DNA of 64,000 nucleotides from Idiomarina ramblicola (GCF_003987255.1 NZ_PIQC01000001.1:1-64000); one strand, 5' to 3'. Positions 37,163 to 47,408 are shown, counted from the first letter of the stretch. The notes: a model not told the origin generated them from the sequence alone. Numbers and translations are program-made.

Positions 37163-37675
37163 ATGAACCATCGATTGATTTTTACCCTGGTGAGCATGCT
37201 ATCTTTTAATAGTGTTGCTCAACAGTGGAATGTTCCTGAGCCACAGGAATTCGATAAAACCCACGTTTGCCTGGGAGCTATTGAACAACCGTTGACGGTT
37301 GAGTTGGCGGATTCTCAAGCGCAACAGGCTCGGGGATTAATGCAGCGCGAATCGCTAGGAACCTACGAAGGTATGTGGTTTCGATATGGCAATGAGCGTC
37401 CGGGCTATAGCGGATTCTGGATGTATCAAACCTTGATTCCGCTGGACATAGCCTACCTTGATAAGAATCGACGCATTGTTAAAACCTTTACTATGCGCCC
37501 CTGTAAGAGTGACGATCCAGGCAATTGCCGAAGTTATTCTCCGGGTGAAAATTACTGGAGTGTACTTGAAGTTAACGCCGGTTTCTTCGCGGAAAATGGG
37601 GTTCGTATGGGCGACCGGTTAAGAAAAGCAGAGAGTGGTAGTTGCGTGCCAGAAAGCGGCAAAAATAATAAATAA
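37163..37675 (+). CDS. secreted DUF192-family protein
   Basis: A 170-residue exported protein. Residues 1-19 form a signal peptide (LIFTLVSMLSFNSVAQ). The DUF192 core follows: VELADSQAQQARGLMQRESLGTYEGMWF, then GFWMYQTLIPLDIAYLDKNRRIV, and VLEVNAGFFAENGVRMGDRL. The family is widespread and of unknown function. Three further cysteines lie in KPC-type positions (PCKSDDPGNCRS, SGSCVPES), suggesting disulfides. It precedes the M28 peptidase by 18 bp and is probably co-transcribed with it. Confidence 0.85.
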   Translation: MNHRLIFTLVSMLSFNSVAQQWNVPEPQEFDKTHVCLGAIEQPLTVELADSQAQQARGLMQRESLGTYEGMWFRYGNERPGYSGFWMYQTLIPLDIAYLDKNRRIVKTFTMRPCKSDDPGNCRSYSPGENYWSVLEVNAGFFAENGVRMGDRLRKAESGSCVPESGKNNK

Positions 37676-37693
37676 TCGATAAGAGGAGAGACC

Positions 37694-39367
37694 ATGAAGT
37701 ACGTCATGATAGGTGCACTAAGCTTAAGTTTTTTAGCTGCCTGTGGACCGGTAGATGAATCAAATAAGGAAGCGGATAAAGCCGTTGCTGACATAAAAGA
37801 CTCAGCTTTTAACCCAAATTACCGTGATTACCTAAAAACCTTATCCTCTGATGAGTTTGAAGGCCGTGCACCGGCATCAGCGGGTGGCGAGAAAACCGTC
37901 AGCTTTATCGAAAACCATTTTCGCGAATGGGGTTTAAAGCCTTATGATCAAGAAAGTGATAGCTATCGTCAGCCTGTTCCACTGGTCAAGTTGATGCCGT
38001 ACAAAGTGAGCTCTTTGAATTTCAGTGGTGACTCAGCACCAGAATCAATGGAGTATCGTACTGAGATGATGGCCTGGACGCCAAGAGTGGTAGACGAAGT
38101 CAAAATTGAAAGCAGTGACGTTGTTTTTGTCGGATACGGAATAGTTGCTCCTGAATATGACTGGAACGACTACGAAGGACTGGATGTTGAAGGTAAGACG
38201 GTTGTTATGTTGGTCAATGATCCGGGCTATGCGACAGGCGACGCTGAATTGTTTAATGGTAATGCAATGACCTATTACGGTCGTTGGACTTATAAATTTG
38301 AAGAAGCTGCTCGCCAAGGAGCTGAAGCCGCTTTTGTTGTGCACGAAACGGGTCCTGCTGGTTATGGTTGGGGTGTTGTTGCTGGTGGCTCACCCGTACG
38401 CTTTGATTTGAAGCGTGAGAATAAGAACATGGATCGCTCAGCGATCGAAGGTTGGGTAACTGAAAAAAGCGCCAATGCTTTATTTGCAACTGTAGGCAAG
38501 GATTTAGAGCAAATGCGGGAGCTAGCGCTGAGTGGAGAGTTTAAGCCGGAACCTCTGAATATTGAGGCATCGCTAACCGTTAGTAATAAGTTTGAGTACT
38601 TAGATACCAATAATGTGATTGGTTATATCGAGGGCTCTAAATACCCTGAAGAACACGTTATTTATATGGCTCACCATGATCACCTGGGAACCGATCCGGT
38701 GCGTGAAGATGACCCTATCTATAATGGTGCACAAGATAATGCATCAGGCACGGCGGCGTTAATGGCCATGGCAGAGCAGTTTGCAAAAGGGCCGCAACCT
38801 GAGCGTTCAATTGTTTTTGCCGCTGTTGGTGCGGAAGAAAGCGGTTTATTGGGCTCAGATTGGTACGCGACTCATCCTATGTTGCCCCTGGGCAAAGCGG
38901 TTGGTGGCATCAACATGGATGTTATGAACGTCTATGGTCCAATGAAAGATATGGTTGTAGTGGGTTATGGTAATTCTTCCATGGAAGACTACTTGAAACG
39001 CTACGTAAAGGCCCAAGATCGTTATGTAGCACCTGAACCAACCCCTGAAGTTGGCTCTTTCTATCGCTCGGATCACTTTAACCTGGCGAAACGAGGCGTA
39101 CCGATGCTGTATGCGAAAGGCGGTAATGACCATGTTGAGAAAGGGCGTGAGTGGACGGAAGAACAGCGTGCTATATTTAATCGCGATGCGTATCATAAGC
39201 CGGCTGATGAGTTTGATGAAAACTGGGATCTGCGCGGAGTTCAGCAGGACATGTCTATTTTCTACTCAATAGGCAATGAGCTGGCAAACTCGCGTGATTG
39301 GCCGCAGTGGGCTCCGGGCAATGAGTTTGAAGCTGCACGTAAGGCAACTCAGGATATGCGTAAGTAA
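37694..39367 (+). CDS. M28-family zinc aminopeptidase lipoprotein
   Basis: A 557-residue exported metallopeptidase. Signal and lipobox (FLAACGPV, Cys18) point to envelope anchoring. A PA-type insert (VVFVGYGIVAPEYDWNDYEG, about residues 135-260) precedes the catalytic domain, whose two-zinc site is seen in MAHHDHLG (His), NGAQDNASGTAAL (Asp), GAEESGLLGS (catalytic Glu and ligand), GINMDVMN (Asp) and YRSDHFNL (His). It should release amino acids or dipeptides from peptides outside the cytoplasm. A strong SD (AAGAGGAGAG) precedes the ATG. Confidence 0.92.
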   Translation: MKYVMIGALSLSFLAACGPVDESNKEADKAVADIKDSAFNPNYRDYLKTLSSDEFEGRAPASAGGEKTVSFIENHFREWGLKPYDQESDSYRQPVPLVKLMPYKVSSLNFSGDSAPESMEYRTEMMAWTPRVVDEVKIESSDVVFVGYGIVAPEYDWNDYEGLDVEGKTVVMLVNDPGYATGDAELFNGNAMTYYGRWTYKFEEAARQGAEAAFVVHETGPAGYGWGVVAGGSPVRFDLKRENKNMDRSAIEGWVTEKSANALFATVGKDLEQMRELALSGEFKPEPLNIEASLTVSNKFEYLDTNNVIGYIEGSKYPEEHVIYMAHHDHLGTDPVREDDPIYNGAQDNASGTAALMAMAEQFAKGPQPERSIVFAAVGAEESGLLGSDWYATHPMLPLGKAVGGINMDVMNVYGPMKDMVVVGYGNSSMEDYLKRYVKAQDRYVAPEPTPEVGSFYRSDHFNLAKRGVPMLYAKGGNDHVEKGREWTEEQRAIFNRDAYHKPADEFDENWDLRGVQQDMSIFYSIGNELANSRDWPQWAPGNEFEAARKATQDMRK

Positions 39368-39442
39368 ACGTTAAGATAACCTTGCTGGAACGGTCAGTGC
39401 CGTATGTTGTCTTAACTTTGTAGTCATTTTTTAGGAGCAGTT

Positions 39443-39811
39443 ATGACTCATAAACGAGATAAAGTTTATGTCCGTTTCAACCAAGGTTCACGTACCGGAG
39501 GTTCCTCCTCTGGTAACTGGCTCAGTCGGATACTGGGCCTTTTTTTGTTATTGGTCCTGATTGGCCTGGGGCTTGCGTTCGGAATGGTGATTGCGGCAGT
39601 ACTTGTGCTGCTGATGATTCCGGTTATGTGGCGCCAACGTCATACGATTAAGCAAGTTTGGCGTATGCGTAAACAGGCTAAGCAACACTATCAAGAGCAG
39701 CAACGACAACAACAAAAACAACAAGAACATTATGAAAATACTCGGCAAGATAGTGGATCGGTTATTGATGGAGAATACGAAGTCAAAGAAGATCAGGACA
39801 AAAAACCTTAG
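39443..39811 (+). CDS. hypothetical single-anchor membrane protein with Gln-rich coiled coil
   Basis: A 122-residue protein not assigned to a named family. An N-terminal basic, Gly/Ser-rich stretch (residues 1-26) is followed by one long hydrophobic region (about 28-60, possibly two helices), then a Gln/Lys-rich coiled-coil segment (about 64-98). The conserved-looking ending is SVIDGEYEVKED. Similar short proteins occur in other gammaproteobacteria; function unknown. It is 21 bp upstream of the glycosyltransferase gene, probably in one operon. Confidence 0.72.
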   Translation: MTHKRDKVYVRFNQGSRTGGSSSGNWLSRILGLFLLLVLIGLGLAFGMVIAAVLVLLMIPVMWRQRHTIKQVWRMRKQAKQHYQEQQRQQQKQQEHYENTRQDSGSVIDGEYEVKEDQDKKP

Positions 39812-39832
39812 AAAACAAGGTCCAGTGCTCGA

Positions 39833-40876
39833 ATGAAAAAACCTTATATTGTTATTCCGGCCCTGGATCCTGACCAGCACCTGCTGGAGCTAATTGATAA
39901 AATTACAGATGAAGACCCTGAATGGAATCACTATCTGGGCATTGTTGTTGTAGATGATGGTAGTCGATCCCAGACTGTTTTCCAGCAACTCAATCAACGC
40001 CACCGCATTCATGTTGTAACGCATGAGCAGAATCAAGGAAAAGGCGCTGCGCTACGTACCGCATTTGAGTGGATCCTCGAACAACAAGAAGACCGTTGCT
40101 CAGGTGCAGTGACGGCCGACGCCGATGGTCAACATTTGGCTAAAGACATACTGGCTGTCTGTACTCGTCTCAAAGGATATCCCGATAAATTATGGCTGGG
40201 TAGCCGTACTTTTGATGAAAAAGATATTCCCTTACGCTCTAAAGTTGGCAACAAATTAACCCGCGTTATTTTCAGATTGGTTACCGGGCAGGATATTAAA
40301 GACACTCAAACTGGGCTGCGTGGAATTCCTGCGGGCTTTTTAGAAAAGCTCGTTGACTTCAACAGCTGTGGTTATGAGTTTGAATTAGAGATGCTGCTGT
40401 CCGCGAGGCGCTATGGTTACCGGATAAAGTCTCAGGAAATTACCACAGTTTATGAGGAAGGCAATGAAACCAGTCATTATCGGCCGATTGTCGACTCGAT
40501 AAAGATTTATCGAAAGTTTTTGAAGTTTGCCAGTATCGGCATTTTGTCTGCCGGGCTTGATTATTCGGTTTTTGCTACGGCCTACTTTTTCTCAGGCCAG
40601 GTGCTTGAATCGATTGTTTTGGCCAGAGTGATTTCCGGGGTATTTAACTTTTCCTTAAATCGTCAGTGGGTGTTCAAACAGGGCTCTCATGTTGCCTGGG
40701 ATGCAACTAAATATGGATGCTTAGCTGTAGTTCTGGTGGCAGCAAATTATGGGTTAACCGAGGCGTTTCGATATATAGGGCTGACACCATTTATTGGCAA
40801 GCCATTAGCGGAAGGGTTGGTCTTTTTATTGAGTTACAGAGGACAAAAGCTGTTGGTCTTTAAAAAAGCCGTTTAA
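39833..40876 (+). CDS. glycosyltransferase family 2 fused to a GtrA membrane domain
   Basis: A 347-residue two-domain protein. The N-terminal part (residues 1-about 215) is a dolichol-phosphate-mannose-synthase-like GT2: VVVDDGS, TADADGQH and TGLRGIP motifs are visible. The C-terminal part (about 225-347) is a GtrA-like domain of four membrane helices with the conserved LNRQWVF motif. The two are usually separate genes (GtrB and GtrA), so this is a natural fusion that could both charge and flip a polyprenyl-linked sugar. Target polymer unknown; no O-antigen or teichoic-acid genes flank it. Confidence 0.88.
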   Translation: MKKPYIVIPALDPDQHLLELIDKITDEDPEWNHYLGIVVVDDGSRSQTVFQQLNQRHRIHVVTHEQNQGKGAALRTAFEWILEQQEDRCSGAVTADADGQHLAKDILAVCTRLKGYPDKLWLGSRTFDEKDIPLRSKVGNKLTRVIFRLVTGQDIKDTQTGLRGIPAGFLEKLVDFNSCGYEFELEMLLSARRYGYRIKSQEITTVYEEGNETSHYRPIVDSIKIYRKFLKFASIGILSAGLDYSVFATAYFFSGQVLESIVLARVISGVFNFSLNRQWVFKQGSHVAWDATKYGCLAVVLVAANYGLTEAFRYIGLTPFIGKPLAEGLVFLLSYRGQKLLVFKKAV

Positions 40877-40890
40877 CAAACGGCTACCAA

Positions 40891-40922
40891 AAAAAACCGG
40901 AGTTTTGAACTCCGGTTTTTTT
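40891..40922. terminator. bidirectional intrinsic terminator between GT2-GtrA and acrB
   Basis: The stem AAACCGGAGTT / AACTCCGGTTT with a 3-base loop is flanked by A-run and T-run, so it can stop transcription from both sides. Directly upstream is a second smaller hairpin (AGCCGTTT / AAACGGCT) overlapping the end of the glycosyltransferase gene. Confidence 0.88.
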
Positions 40923-40929
40923 GTTTCTA

Positions 40930-43900
40930 TCACTCTTCAGGCTGTTTGGGCGGGAAAATTCGTCGTACCACATAAAAGAATAGTGGAACAAAGAAGATTG
41001 CCAGCACAGTACCGCCTATCATACCTCCAATAACACTGGTTCCGATGGCATTACGACTTGCCGCACCAGCGCCATCACTTAGCGCCAGAGGCATGACGCC
41101 GAACACAAATGCTAATGATGTCATCAGAATAGGGCGTAGGCGTAAACGTACGGCTTCCAGAGTTGCTTCTAGTAGCTCTTTACCTTGGGCTTGCAAGTCT
41201 TTTGCAAACTCGACGATGAGTATCGCATTCCTTGCTGATACACCAACGGTGGTTAACAGACCAACCTGGAAGTACACATCGTTAGAAATGCCTCGTAGCA
41301 TGACGGCGATAACCGCACCTAAAATCCCTAAGGGCACAACCAACATGACCGAGAAGGGTATCGACCAGCTCTCGTAAAGGGCCGCGAGGAACAGAAATAC
41401 GACAATCAGGGATACGCTATAAAGAATTGGCGCAAAATCACCCGACTGACGTTCTTGTAACGAAATACCGGTCCACTCAAAGCCTATTCCGGGCGGCAGT
41501 TGTTCAATCATTCGCTCCATTTCAAGCATTGCTTCACCGGTACTAACGCCCGGAGCCGCTTGGCCCTGAATTTCCATTGCAGAAACGCCGTTATAGCTTT
41601 CGACTCGTTGCGGACCATAAGTCCATTCCCAACTTGAGAAGGAACTGAACGGCACCATGTCGCCCTGGTTATTCCGTACGTACCAGTCGTTAATATCTTC
41701 CGGCAGCATGCGAGACTCAGATTCGCCCTGAAGGTAGACTTTTTTGACCCTTCCCCGGTCAATAAAGTCATTCACATAGGATGAGCCCCAGGCGGTGCTC
41801 AAGGTGTCGTTGATACTGGTAATGGTCAAGCCTTGAGCCTGAGCTTTTTCAAAATCGATATCAATTCGCAATTGTGGTGCATCTTCAAGTCCGTTCGGGC
41901 GTACCTGAACCAGTTTATCGCTTTGTCCTGCCATGCCCAGCAATTGGTTACGGGCCTCAAGCAAACCGGCATGACCCAGGTTACCGCGATCCTGCAAGAA
42001 CAGGTTAAAACCGCTGGAAACGCCAAGTTCCGGAATCGGTGGCAGGTTAAAAGCAAAGACCATGGCTTCTTTTATCGACGCAAAGAAACCAAAAGCCCGT
42101 CCAATAACTGCTTCAACACTTTGACTTTCATCACGCTCGCCCCAGTCCTTTAAACGTACGAAAGCGATACCGTTAGCCTGACTGCGCCCCGAGAAACTAA
42201 ACCCAACAACTGAGAAGACTGACTGAACGGCATCTTCCTGGTTGAGGTAGTAGTCCTCAATCTTATCCATGGTATTAACCGATTGTTCTATGGTCGAGCC
42301 AACCGGTAACTGCATCTGGGTTAGAAACACGCCACGGTCTTCGTCAGGTAAGAAAGAGGATGGCAGTTGAGTAAAGAGGTAGGCAAGCACCCCGATAATA
42401 CCTAAATACAGTACGCCAAAGCGGATGGTACGACGCAAAATTGAATGAATAGAGTTGGTGTACTTAACGGTCCATTTTTCAAGCGTCCGGTTGAACCAGC
42501 CAAGCGGGCCCCAGCCACTGTTTTTGTCATGCTTAACCGGCTTGAGCAGAGTAGCGCAAAGTGCCGGTGAAAAAATGATAGCAACAAGAACCGATAGACC
42601 CATTGAGGTAATAATGGTTAACGAGAACTGTCGGTAGACAGCGCCAGTGGAGCCAGGGAAGAAGGCCATGGGGGCGAATACCGCTGCCATGACAACACCT
42701 ATGGCCACAAGAGCACCGGTTATTTGGCCCATTGATTTAATGGTTGCCTGTTTGGGCGATAAGCCTTCTTCAGACATTAACCGCTCAACGTTTTCTACAA
42801 CAACAATGGCGTCGTCAACCAGCAAGCCAATGGATAAGACCATACCAAACATGGTCAGGGTATTAATAGAGAATCCAGCTAAAGACATGACGCCCATAGT
42901 ACCCAAAATGACGACCGGAATTGCCAGAGTCGGTATTAAGGTTGCGCGCAAGTTTTGTAAGAAAACAAACATTAACAGGAAGACCAGAATAATGGCCTCA
43001 ATCAGAACCTGAGCCACCTCAGAAATCGAAATTTTGATAAACGGGGTTGTATCATAAGCCGTGACCAGTTCCATTCCATCAGGAAAAAACTGTTCAAGTT
43101 CATCCATACGTGCTTTTACAGCGTCTGCAGTCTCCAGAGCATTCGCTCCTGTCTGCAGGTTAATCGCTAAACCGGTCGCCGGCTTGCCATTATAGTTGGC
43201 CCGAATGGAGTAGTTTTCTGCGCCTTTCTCTACTTCGGCCACATCTTTAAGGCGAACCTGAGAGCCGTCAGACATCACTTTTAGTGTAATGTTTTCAAAT
43301 TCTGACGGATCTGACATGCGAGTTTGCGCAATGATCGTAGCGTTTAAACGTTGCCCATCTACAGCGGGTGTGCCACCTAGTTCACCTGCTGCGACCTGAG
43401 CGTTCTGCGCCCCAATGGCTTCTTTTATATCTGCCATGGTCATGCCGTAATTAACCAGCGAAGAAGGGTCGACCCAAATTCGCATGGCATAAGGAGAGCC
43501 AAATAGCTGAACGTTACCGACACCGGTAGTTCGTGCTATCGGATCCTGAATATTTGACGCAATATAATCACTTAAATCGGTTTGGGAATAACGATCGTCT
43601 GATGCAACGAGGGCGGCAACCATCAAGAATGAGCTACTTGATTTACTGACGGTTATCCCCTGAGCCTGAACTTCCTGAGGCAATTGGGGAGTAGCCTGAG
43701 AGAGCTTATTCTGGACTTGCACTTGAGCAATATCTGGATCGGTACCCGATGCGAAAGTCAGACTGATACTCGCATTGCCAAAGTTACTCTGAGAAGAGAA
43801 ATAGATCAGGTTATCGATACCTGTCATGTTCTGCTCAATGACTTTAGTCACCGTATTAGAAACGGTCTCCGCATTAGCGCCAGGATAGCTCACCTGAATT

Positions 43901-44031
43901 TCAACAGCAGGTGGTGCGATAGTCGGGTATTGCGCTATCGGCAACTGCAACATAGCAATGGCACCTGCCATCATTGTCAGCAGCGCGATAACCCAGGCAA
44001 ATATAGGGCGATTAATAAAAAACTTAGCCAT
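40930..44031 (-). CDS. acrB: RND multidrug efflux transporter, AcrB family (HAE1)
   Basis: A 1033-residue inner-membrane proton-driven drug exporter. The N-terminus ([18 protein letters not shown]) is classical. The proton relay Asp-Asp pair is in [18 protein letters not shown] (about residue 405), and the twelve membrane helices, two large periplasmic loops and motif [13 protein letters not shown] are all present. Length is typical. It is 12 bp downstream of the adaptor gene. No outer-membrane TolC-like gene adjoins, so it likely uses a shared one elsewhere. The chemical spectrum cannot be deduced. Confidence 0.95.
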   Translation of the reverse strand: MAKFFINRPIFAWVIALLTMMAGAIAMLQLPIAQYPTIAPPAVEIQVSYPGANAETVSNTVTKVIEQNMTGIDNLIYFSSQSNFGNASISLTFASGTDPDIAQVQVQNKLSQATPQLPQEVQAQGITVSKSSSSFLMVAALVASDDRYSQTDLSDYIASNIQDPIARTTGVGNVQLFGSPYAMRIWVDPSSLVNYGMTMADIKEAIGAQNAQVAAGELGGTPAVDGQRLNATIIAQTRMSDPSEFENITLKVMSDGSQVRLKDVAEVEKGAENYSIRANYNGKPATGLAINLQTGANALETADAVKARMDELEQFFPDGMELVTAYDTTPFIKISISEVAQVLIEAIILVFLLMFVFLQNLRATLIPTLAIPVVILGTMGVMSLAGFSINTLTMFGMVLSIGLLVDDAIVVVENVERLMSEEGLSPKQATIKSMGQITGALVAIGVVMAAVFAPMAFFPGSTGAVYRQFSLTIITSMGLSVLVAIIFSPALCATLLKPVKHDKNSGWGPLGWFNRTLEKWTVKYTNSIHSILRRTIRFGVLYLGIIGVLAYLFTQLPSSFLPDEDRGVFLTQMQLPVGSTIEQSVNTMDKIEDYYLNQEDAVQSVFSVVGFSFSGRSQANGIAFVRLKDWGERDESQSVEAVIGRAFGFFASIKEAMVFAFNLPPIPELGVSSGFNLFLQDRGNLGHAGLLEARNQLLGMAGQSDKLVQVRPNGLEDAPQLRIDIDFEKAQAQGLTITSINDTLSTAWGSSYVNDFIDRGRVKKVYLQGESESRMLPEDINDWYVRNNQGDMVPFSSFSSWEWTYGPQRVESYNGVSAMEIQGQAAPGVSTGEAMLEMERMIEQLPPGIGFEWTGISLQERQSGDFAPILYSVSLIVVFLFLAALYESWSIPFSVMLVVPLGILGAVIAVMLRGISNDVYFQVGLLTTVGVSARNAILIVEFAKDLQAQGKELLEATLEAVRLRLRPILMTSLAFVFGVMPLALSDGAGAASRNAIGTSVIGGMIGGTVLAIFFVPLFFYVVRRIFPPKQPEE

Positions 44032-44043
44032 GACTGACGTTCC

Positions 44044-45201
44044 TTACTGCTGCTGTTCAGAGGTAGACGAGCCGTCGATAGTTACCGTATCGCCCGGGCG
44101 GATCTTTTGTAAGCCCGAAGTGACTATCGTGTTGCCTTCTTCAAGTCCGTCAGCTACTAACCAGTTACTACCCATCGCACGTTCAGTCGTTATCATGCGC
44201 TGCTCAACTTTGTTGTCATCAGTAACCAGCATCACGTAAGGGCGACCCCTAGGATCACGAGTCACGGCTTTTTGCGGTACCTGAATAGCGTTCTGAATGG
44301 TTCCTTCGCTAACTTCGGCTCGCACAAACATGCCCGGATAAAGGGTTTTGTCGGGGTTAGGGAACTCCGCGCGTAATAAAATCGCGCCAGTGTCCTCATC
44401 AACGCTGACTTCGGAGAAAAGTAATTCGCCTTTCTGATCGTAGTTTAAACCATTGAGTTTTAAGCGGACCAGTGCGTTACCTTTATCATTAGCTTGTATG
44501 CGGCCTGACTTTATATCAGCTTGCAACTTCATAAACTGCTTGCTGGACTGGTTAATATCGACGTAGATTGGATCCAACTGATTAATACTAACCAGAGGTT
44601 CAGCTTGTGACGCCGTGAGCAGGGCACCTTCGGTAAAGTTTGAACGGCCAATAACTCCGCTAATTGGCGCATTAACTTTGGTGTATTCGAGGTTAATACG
44701 GGCACTTTTTAATTGAGCTTCAGCCAGAGAGACGGCCGCTTTATTTTGATAAAAGGTTGCTTCTGCGCTATCAAACTCATCCTGGCTTACAGCGTTTTCA
44801 TCTAACAATTCCTGAAAACGGTTGTAACGGAGTTCTGAACTACGCTGAACGGCTTTGGCTCTCTCGACTTCAGCTTTTGCACTGGCTAACTCTGCTTCAT
44901 AGATAGCTGGATCAATCTGATAGAGTTGCTGGCCCTTTTCAACAAAAGTACCTTCCTCAAAAGTTCGTTCAAGCAACACACCACTGACCTGTGGGCGAAC
45001 CTGTGCAACTCGATACGCAGCGGTACGGCCAGGCAAGTCAGTACTTAAACTGATTGACTCAGGGGTTACGGTGATCACTTCAACTTGAGCCGCTTGCTGT
45101 TGACCCTGTTGCTGCTGTGGCTGGTCACTGCAGGCGGTTAGTGTCCCGGTTAACAGAAGACTCACTGCTAAAATGGGAGCAAACCTTAAACGCGTGTTCA
45201 T
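44044..45201 (-). CDS. acrA: RND efflux periplasmic adaptor, AcrA family
   Basis: A 385-residue membrane-fusion lipoprotein. The signal ends in the lipobox LTACSDQ (Cys24), followed by a Gln-rich spacer. The lipoyl-like half motifs flank a helical hairpin (about residues 95-170, AKAEVERAKAVQ...), then the beta-barrel domain and the YVMLVTDDNKVEQR end domain. It should bridge AcrB to an outer-membrane channel. An AGAGG SD is 6 bases before the ATG. The promoter with a palindromic operator is immediately upstream. Confidence 0.94.
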   Translation of the reverse strand: MNTRLRFAPILAVSLLLTGTLTACSDQPQQQQGQQQAAQVEVITVTPESISLSTDLPGRTAAYRVAQVRPQVSGVLLERTFEEGTFVEKGQQLYQIDPAIYEAELASAKAEVERAKAVQRSSELRYNRFQELLDENAVSQDEFDSAEATFYQNKAAVSLAEAQLKSARINLEYTKVNAPISGVIGRSNFTEGALLTASQAEPLVSINQLDPIYVDINQSSKQFMKLQADIKSGRIQANDKGNALVRLKLNGLNYDQKGELLFSEVSVDEDTGAILLRAEFPNPDKTLYPGMFVRAEVSEGTIQNAIQVPQKAVTRDPRGRPYVMLVTDDNKVEQRMITTERAMGSNWLVADGLEEGNTIVTSGLQKIRPGDTVTIDGSSTSEQQQ

Positions 45202-45239
45202 TAAATTACCTCTGACCTATTATTGATATTAATTCCGGA

Positions 45240-45269
45240 ATTATACATACATTCATGTATGTTTGTAAA
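45240..45269 (-). promoter_or_regulatory. acrAB promoter with AcrR-like operator in the spacer
   Basis: On the minus strand a -35 TTTACA (45264-45269) and a perfect -10 TATAAT (45240-45245) are separated by 18 bp. The spacer carries the 18-bp perfect palindrome ACATACAT-N2-ATGTATGT (45245-45262), which resembles the E. coli AcrR operator. A bound TetR-family repressor would block RNA polymerase directly. No acrR gene adjoins. Confidence 0.8.
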
Positions 45270-45270
45270 A

Positions 45271-46287
45271 TTAATCAGCAACAGTTAAGGCAATTTTTCC
45301 GATGGTTTTATGACTTTCTATTGCTTTGTGTGCTTTACGCAAATTATCTGCGTTCATCTCTCCGAAGCTCTTACCTAGAGTCGAACGGATTTGGCCTTTT
45401 TCGACCATTCGAGCAATATGAGTCAGTAATTCTTGCTGTTTAATCATATCGTCCGTCGTAAACATCGACCGCGTAAACATAAACTCCCAATGCAGACTAA
45501 TACACTTCTGCTTCATTTTTGTAATGTCGATACTTTCTGCTGGGTCATCTATCAGGGAAAATCGTCCCTGAGGAGCCATAAGCGTCATGCATTGATTAAA
45601 ATACTGCTCACTATGAGTCAGGCAGGCAACGTCGGTTACCGGAGGTGTCCCTATCGATTCAAGTTGCTCGGCTAAATCCTCGTAATGGTTGATAACATGA
45701 TCGGCACCTAACGCTTTTACCCATTGTTGAGACTCAGCTCGTGACGCTGTTGCAATAACGGTCACATCTGTCAACTGAGCGGCAAGCTGAATTAAGATAG
45801 AACCAACGCCGCCAGCACCGCCAATGATCAATAGCGTTCTTTTTTTATGCGGTGATGGTTTATCAATTTGAAGGCGGTCGAACAGTAATTCCCATGCGGT
45901 AATACTGGTCAGGGGCAGGGCAGCGGCCTGGCAGTCATCAAGGTTCTCGGGCGCTTTACTGGCTATCCGGTAGTCTACAGCTTGGAACTGTGCGTTACAG
46001 CCCGGTCGAGTGATATCACCAGCGTACCAGACTCTGTCGCCTGGTTCGAAACCCGTAACTTTATCGCCAATTGAAATTATTTCGCCGACGGCATCCCAGC
46101 CAATGATCTTATGGCCTGATTCTGGCGCCATGCGCATCCGAATTTTAGTGTCGACTGGGTTAACCGCTACTGCTTTGACTTTAACGAGTATATCGCTTGC
46201 TCCGGGAACGGGATCATCAACGGTAATATCCAGTAATGAATTAGCGTCCTCAACAGGCAATGACTGTTTGTATCCTACGGCGCGCAT
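45271..46287 (-). CDS. zinc-type alcohol dehydrogenase/quinone oxidoreductase family protein
   Basis: A 338-residue MDR-superfamily, NADPH-dependent oxidoreductase. The N-terminal GroES-like fold (RAVGYKQSLPVEDANSLLDITVDDP) and Rossmann motif GGAGGVGSILIQLA (about 155) are clear. It belongs to the COG0604 quinone-oxidoreductase branch, which generally lacks catalytic zinc despite the family name. Substrate unknown. It is transcribed toward acrAB, ending just before the acrA promoter. The interval upstream (46288-46362) holds a TATAC-GTA-GTATA dyad at 46322-46334. Confidence 0.88.
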   Translation of the reverse strand: MRAVGYKQSLPVEDANSLLDITVDDPVPGASDILVKVKAVAVNPVDTKIRMRMAPESGHKIIGWDAVGEIISIGDKVTGFEPGDRVWYAGDITRPGCNAQFQAVDYRIASKAPENLDDCQAAALPLTSITAWELLFDRLQIDKPSPHKKRTLLIIGGAGGVGSILIQLAAQLTDVTVIATASRAESQQWVKALGADHVINHYEDLAEQLESIGTPPVTDVACLTHSEQYFNQCMTLMAPQGRFSLIDDPAESIDITKMKQKCISLHWEFMFTRSMFTTDDMIKQQELLTHIARMVEKGQIRSTLGKSFGEMNADNLRKAHKAIESHKTIGKIALTVAD

Positions 46288-46362
46288 AGTGTTCTCTCCT
46301 TAAGTAACAATACTGACACTGTATACGTAGTATAAGAAAAAGCGATGACAGTAAAGTGGCAA

Positions 46363-47373
46363 TTAAGAAGAAAAACCGGCCTTTTCGAGATTATTAGCAA
46401 AGGTTTCCAGTGCTGCTAACCCCTGAACATCTTCTTCCAACAGGTAAAGAGAATAACTCGGCCAAGCGTCGAAACGCTTTGCTATGTCTTCTAAGTAAGA
46501 CTTTTCCTGTATACGACGTTTAGCAAGAAAGCTTCCATCCGCCTGTTCAGGCAAAATTCGGTTAATGACGACGCCGCCGACAGGTAAATTCTCGGCTGTT
46601 AAAGATTGCAGCGCTCGAGTGGTTTCTTGTATAGGCAGGCGCTCGGGGGTCAGTACGAATAAAATAGATGTGTAGCTATTATCCTGTAACAACCGCCGAG
46701 TTCTCTGAAACAGCCTTTGTCTATTTAACAGTTGCTCGGTGATTGCCTTGGTACGATCAGTCATACCGTCACTTGCATTTTCTTTGGGATCTGCCATCGG
46801 GTTGTTGATATCTTTGCCCGATTTGGGCGACAAGTGATCCAGTACCGAGTCGAAATCCTGCGAACGTTTTTGTGATCGCAACATTCCCTGTGTCCAGGCG
46901 GCCATTGCTTCGGGCAAGGTTAACAGACGCAAAGTATGGCCCGTGGGAGCGGTGTCAAAAATCAATAAATCATAATCTTTTTCTGCTTCGTCTATGACAT
47001 GACAGATCCTTTCCAGAAGAGCTGCCTCTTGTGCCCCGGGTGATTGTTGCGTTAAACGCATTTGCCGCTCAATTTCTGGGAAAAGATCGGGATTAGTAAA
47101 GCGTTTCATTTGTGAGCTAACACGAGCAATGTGTTCTTTTACTTCGTGGTCAGGATCGATTTCTAATGCGGTTAAATTCTCACGCATGACGGTTTTGTGA
47201 TCACCAATCTTTTTATCAAACACATCAGCCAAACTGTGTGCCGGATCAGTTGAAACTAACAGGACTTTTTTGCCTTTACGGGCTGCAAGTACAGCCAGAG
47301 CAGATGAGACGGTTGTTTTACCAACGCCACCTTTTCCGCCAATCAACAAAACTTTTTTATCGCTTAACAACAT
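46363..47373 (-). CDS. ArsA/Get3-like P-loop ATPase
   Basis: A 336-residue single-domain ATPase of the ArsA/GET3 family. Deviant Walker A KGGVGKTT follows the N-terminal LLIGG; switch motif DTAPTGHTLRLLTLPEA and an A-loop near RILPEQADG are conserved. There are no arsenic genes in the window, so arsenite pumping is unlikely. Family members of this kind adjacent to the Cys-Cys-ending small protein and CstA point to another client, perhaps a membrane or metal-related target. It is third in the run cstA, cory-CC-star, arsA-like on the minus strand. Confidence 0.85.
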   Translation of the reverse strand: MLLSDKKVLLIGGKGGVGKTTVSSALAVLAARKGKKVLLVSTDPAHSLADVFDKKIGDHKTVMRENLTALEIDPDHEVKEHIARVSSQMKRFTNPDLFPEIERQMRLTQQSPGAQEAALLERICHVIDEAEKDYDLLIFDTAPTGHTLRLLTLPEAMAAWTQGMLRSQKRSQDFDSVLDHLSPKSGKDINNPMADPKENASDGMTDRTKAITEQLLNRQRLFQRTRRLLQDNSYTSILFVLTPERLPIQETTRALQSLTAENLPVGGVVINRILPEQADGSFLAKRRIQEKSYLEDIAKRFDAWPSYSLYLLEEDVQGLAALETFANNLEKAGFSS

Positions 47374-47408
47374 GAGAAATGAACCCTGTTTCTGGTCGGG
47401 TTATAAGA

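Noticed and set aside
46322-46334. TATAC-GTA-GTATA dyad before the MDR oxidoreductase
   Set aside because: Arms of only five A/T-rich bases can arise by chance; not strong enough to call an operator.
46363-47373. Arsenic resistance operon
   Set aside because: The ATPase is ArsA-like, but there is no arsB, arsC, arsD or arsR, and the neighbours are CstA and the CC-star protein.
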